In this document: positions 61,797-64,000 of the stretch, in pieces
How positions within the stretch are numbered: the first letter of the stretch is position 1
Layout of the letters: every line of letters begins with the position of its first letter
Assembly: GCF_020026895.1 (NCBI RefSeq)
Contig: NZ_JAINZW010000002.1
Span: 186,001-250,000, forward strand
Direction of reading: 5' to 3'
From: Novilysobacter selenitireducens
GTDB taxonomy: Bacteria; Pseudomonadota; Gammaproteobacteria; Xanthomonadales; Xanthomonadaceae
Length of the DNA stretch: 64,000 nt
Notes under the pieces: model-generated
Seen by the model: the letters and a program-made list of their open reading frames with translations, nothing else
Told to the model about the DNA's origin: nothing
Database searches by the model: none
Program-made: the position numbers and the translations under genes

Positions 61797-62354
61797 ATGA
61801 CCATCGTCCTGACCGACTTCGCCCGTCCCCGCCTGTTCCCGCGAGAGCCGCGACGCAACACCATCCAGGACGTCACGCCGGAGGCCTTCGAACGCCACCT
61901 CAACGACAGCCCGCCGCTGAAGGTGCTCGACGGCTACGCGCCGTTCTGCAAGTTGCACGTGCACCGCAACTGGACGTCCACGCGCTGCCTGTCGGTGCCG
62001 ATCACCGATGACAACCGCCACCTGCTGCGCTCGGACTACGAAGCACGTACGAAGGACGAGTTGCCGGTGCTGGTGCGCTGGTTCGAAGGCATTGATCCGC
62101 CTGTGGCCGAGTACCTCATCGTCATCCTCTACAGCCGCGACCAGCTGGCGAAGGAAGGGACCGACATCGACGCCGACTGGGGCGTGGTCGGCTGCATGTA
62201 TACCGCCGAGCCGGAGGAAACCCCGATGGCGCCGATCACGATGCTGCGTAACGCGTTGGGCGTGGAGGAGGGCGGCTCCGGCGTGCCGCTGGACCGCGAG
62301 GACTACGCGCGGAGCGTGGCGTTCTGGCGCACGCACGCCAACTGGCGGGGGTAG
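61797..62354 (+). CDS. DUF3228 family protein
   Basis: 185 residues; matches the DUF3228 pattern (DGYAPFCKLHVHRNWTSTRCLSVPIT, then YLIVILYSRDQLAKEG and DWGVVGCMYTAEPEETPMAPITMLRNALG). Function unknown. ATG 61797 starts the conserved MTIVLTDFARPRLFP. Confidence 0.85.
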   Translation: MTIVLTDFARPRLFPREPRRNTIQDVTPEAFERHLNDSPPLKVLDGYAPFCKLHVHRNWTSTRCLSVPITDDNRHLLRSDYEARTKDELPVLVRWFEGIDPPVAEYLIVILYSRDQLAKEGTDIDADWGVVGCMYTAEPEETPMAPITMLRNALGVEEGGSGVPLDREDYARSVAFWRTHANWRG

Positions 62355-62419
62355 TCCGGCCTCCACGCTCTGCGCGGTCCGGAGTAGCCGGACTGGCCGC
62401 GGCGAGTTGACATGGATCA

Positions 62420-62995
62420 ATGGTGGTCGGGACTGGAGGGGGCACGCTGGCAGAGTTCTCCCTCCAGGATGCTTCCGTGGACGCCAGCACGCCGTTCCGC
62501 TATCCGCGCCGGGTCCGATGGGTCCACTGGCTGAGCGTGGCGCTCGTAGCGCTGGCGTACCTGACCGCCGAGTCCGCCGAATCGCTGGACGGCGGCGGGG
62601 CCGGCGCGTGGCACGTACTGGCCGGCCTCGCGCTGCTCCTTCTGTTCGTCCCCCGGCTGCTGGTCCGGATCGGCGCCGGCCATGCGCCCTCGACACGGTC
62701 GGCATTCGAGGCGTGGTCGGCGCGCCTGGTGCACCTCGCGCTGTTGCTCTTCGTGGTGGTGCAGCCGCTGTTGGGCATTCTCTCGGTGTGGGCGGAAGGC
62801 CAGGCCCTGCCTGTCCCGTTTACCGGGTGGGAAGTGGGTCCATGGTTAATGCCCAGCGAGGCCTGGGGTGACGTGCTGGAAGACCTGCATGAGGACGTGG
62901 GCAACGCGTTCTACGCGGTCATCGCCCTCCACGCGCTGGCGTCCTTGTGGCACCAGTTCATCCGGAGGGACGGCGTGCTGCGTCGTATGTGGTGA
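62420..62995 (+). CDS. Cytochrome b561-type membrane protein
   Basis: 191 residues with four membrane helices; heme-ligand histidines are in place (RVRWVHWLSVALV; WHVLAGLALL; RLVHLALLL; FYAVIALHALASLWHQFI). A di-heme b561 of the inner membrane that would transfer electrons to or from quinone. ATG 62420 has no clear ribosome-binding site; a GTG at 62477 is the alternative. Confidence 0.88.
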   Translation: MVVGTGGGTLAEFSLQDASVDASTPFRYPRRVRWVHWLSVALVALAYLTAESAESLDGGGAGAWHVLAGLALLLLFVPRLLVRIGAGHAPSTRSAFEAWSARLVHLALLLFVVVQPLLGILSVWAEGQALPVPFTGWEVGPWLMPSEAWGDVLEDLHEDVGNAFYAVIALHALASLWHQFIRRDGVLRRMW

Positions 62996-63087
62996 CGCAC
63001 TTCGCGGTCACGCATCAGGGGCGTGACCTTGCCGGTGCGTGGACGCGCACTGGTCTACGGTGCACGTCCCCCAGTGGAGGACCGACC

Positions 63088-63282
63088 ATGACGACTTCCC
63101 CCAAAGACGACGCGCGCGTATCCGACAAGCCACGCAGGCCGGACCCGTCTGGCAAAGACGACACCGCGCCCAACCCGCGCGAGGGACTCGACCGCGAAGT
63201 CGGCGATCTCGAGGATGCGGACGCTGTCGAGCAGGACGGCGCGTTGCCAGGTCGCGTTGGCGGTGGTTTGGCCGGCGGCTGA
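63088..63282 (+). CDS. Small acidic disordered protein
   Basis: 64 residues, rich in Asp/Pro/Lys/Gly (KDDARVSDKPRRPDPSGKDD...; GREGLD...EDGALPGRVGGG-like C-terminus), probably disordered. GGAGG 8 bp before the ATG supports translation. Function unknown. Confidence 0.6.
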   Translation: MTTSPKDDARVSDKPRRPDPSGKDDTAPNPREGLDREVGDLEDADAVEQDGALPGRVGGGLAGG

Positions 63283-63461
63283 GGGGCGCCCGCGAGGCCC
63301 AGGTGCGTTCAGCGCTGGGTCTCGCGGTCCTGCGCCCGCTGGACGGCTTTGAAGCGGTGGCAGCAACGCCGTGGGCCGCAGCGAGAGCCGCCGGCCGGCC
63401 GCTGGGCGTGAGTACTTGGGTCCGCGTTACCCTTCCGGTCCCACGATCACAGGACCCGGTC

Positions 63462-64000
63462 ATGCGACGTTTGTTCACGCTCGCCCTCCTGCTGGCTGCA
63501 ACGGCGCCCGCCCATGCACAGCCGCGCGTGTTCGACATGCACGTGCACCTGCGTGATGGCGCGGCGTCGGCCGAGTCGTTCGAGGCGCGACAGGTGGACG
63601 ACGATGTCGACCTGGGCGCCTACGGCGCCATGTGGTTCGGCGGCCCGCACCAGGCGCTCGAGGGGCAACTGCAGCAGGTGCGTGCGGGCAACGACCGCAT
63701 CATCGCGCTGGCAGCGGCCAACCCGAAGGTGCTGCCGATCGCCACCGTCCACCCCTACGACGGCGAAGCCGCGTTGGCCGAGCTGGCACGCGTGGCCGGG
63801 CAGGGCGTCAAGGTGCTGAAGATCCATCCGCATACGCAGCGCTTCGACCTGGCCGACCCGCGCGTGTTGGCGGTGGCGAGGCGTGCGGGCGAACTGGGCA
63901 TGGTGGTGCTGACGGACAACGCCGGCATCGTCGCCGACGACACCGAGGACCTGTTCAATCTCGCCCTTCGCGCGCCGTACACGCAGTTCGTCTTCGCCCA
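63462..64000 (+). CDS. Amidohydrolase-family (TIM-barrel) protein, 3' end cut
   Basis: 179 residues visible, running off the window. A signal peptide (LFTLALLLAATAPAHA) is followed by the metal-binding FDMHVHLRD (HxH) of metal-dependent hydrolases and later VLKIHPHTQRFD. A secreted or periplasmic amidohydrolase_2-like enzyme is likely; the substrate is unknown. Confidence 0.85.
   Translation, partial: MRRLFTLALLLAATAPAHAQPRVFDMHVHLRDGAASAESFEARQVDDDVDLGAYGAMWFGGPHQALEGQLQQVRAGNDRIIALAAANPKVLPIATVHPYDGEAALAELARVAGQGVKVLKIHPHTQRFDLADPRVLAVARRAGELGMVVLTDNAGIVADDTEDLFNLALRAPYTQFVFA

Noticed and set aside
1-64000. tRNA, rRNA or riboswitch
   Set aside because: No T-loop-like GGTTCGAATC context, rRNA segment or recognisable aptamer was seen by eye; a covariance search would be decisive.

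Overview
The window looks like chromosome of a high-GC gammaproteobacterium of the Xanthomonadaceae/Lysobacteraceae (Lysobacter/Luteimonas type). That placement is an inference from three things: very GC-rich third codon positions, the combination of leucine/isovaleryl-CoA catabolism with a fused isobutyryl-CoA mutase, and short palindromic repeat families (TGTAGGAGCGGC..., GTCATTCCCGCG..., GTCAGAGTCGAC...) typical of that group. I saw no rRNA, tRNA or CRISPR array.

1-19 kb: a truncated PAS-GGDEF diguanylate cyclase is followed by a scattered leucine-catabolic set, all on the minus strand: liuE, liuD and liuC (HMG-CoA lyase, methylcrotonyl-CoA carboxylase alpha, methylglutaconyl-CoA hydratase), liuB (carboxylase beta), an acetyl-CoA acetyltransferase, liuA (isovaleryl-CoA dehydrogenase) and leucine dehydrogenase. 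Together they can take leucine-derived isovaleryl-CoA to acetyl-CoA and acetoacetate. Interleaved are a Fur-box-preceded feoA-feoB-small Cys-rich protein operon, a bactofilin with a zinc-ribbon partner, two Ala-rich lipoproteins each with its own terminator, a GNAT acetyltransferase, a Sel1/prolyl-4-hydroxylase protein and large palindromic repeat clusters.

19-22.8 kb: a single-chain isobutyryl-CoA mutase (icmF) carries three repeat elements inserted in frame.

22.8-28.4 kb: an acquired defence island. It has an AlwI-like type IIS restriction-modification pair (double adenine methyltransferase plus PD-(D/E)XK nuclease) and a clearly less GC-rich phospholipase-D-fold nuclease gene. It is followed by a frameshifted REP-associated transposase (RAYT) flanked by 23-bp inverted repeats, then a membrane GGDEF protein whose C-terminus reads into a repeat.

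30-44 kb: FMN reductase, VOC protein, small secreted protein, a RAYT remnant, an overlapping HipA-like kinase/DUF3037 pair, a fasciclin protein, a retropepsin-like protease, a UvrA2-type ABC ATPase, a DUF305-LVIVD secreted protein and a phosphate transporter with its DUF47 partner.

44-64 kb: MFS transporter, aquaporin Z, two DUF4136-type envelope proteins, an ECF41-type sigma factor with its AhpD-like partner (both preceded by matching TGTCACG-16-CGTC promoters), a lysophospholipid acyltransferase, a BamA/TamA-like outer-membrane protein, a TrmY-like SPOUT methyltransferase, a TTC38-like TPR protein divergent from an AraC regulator, a RibD/DHFR-fold protein, a RIO kinase, an RcnB-like protein, a 38-residue Lys-rich protein, an OmpA protein, a DUF3228 protein, cytochrome b561, and an amidohydrolase cut by the window end.
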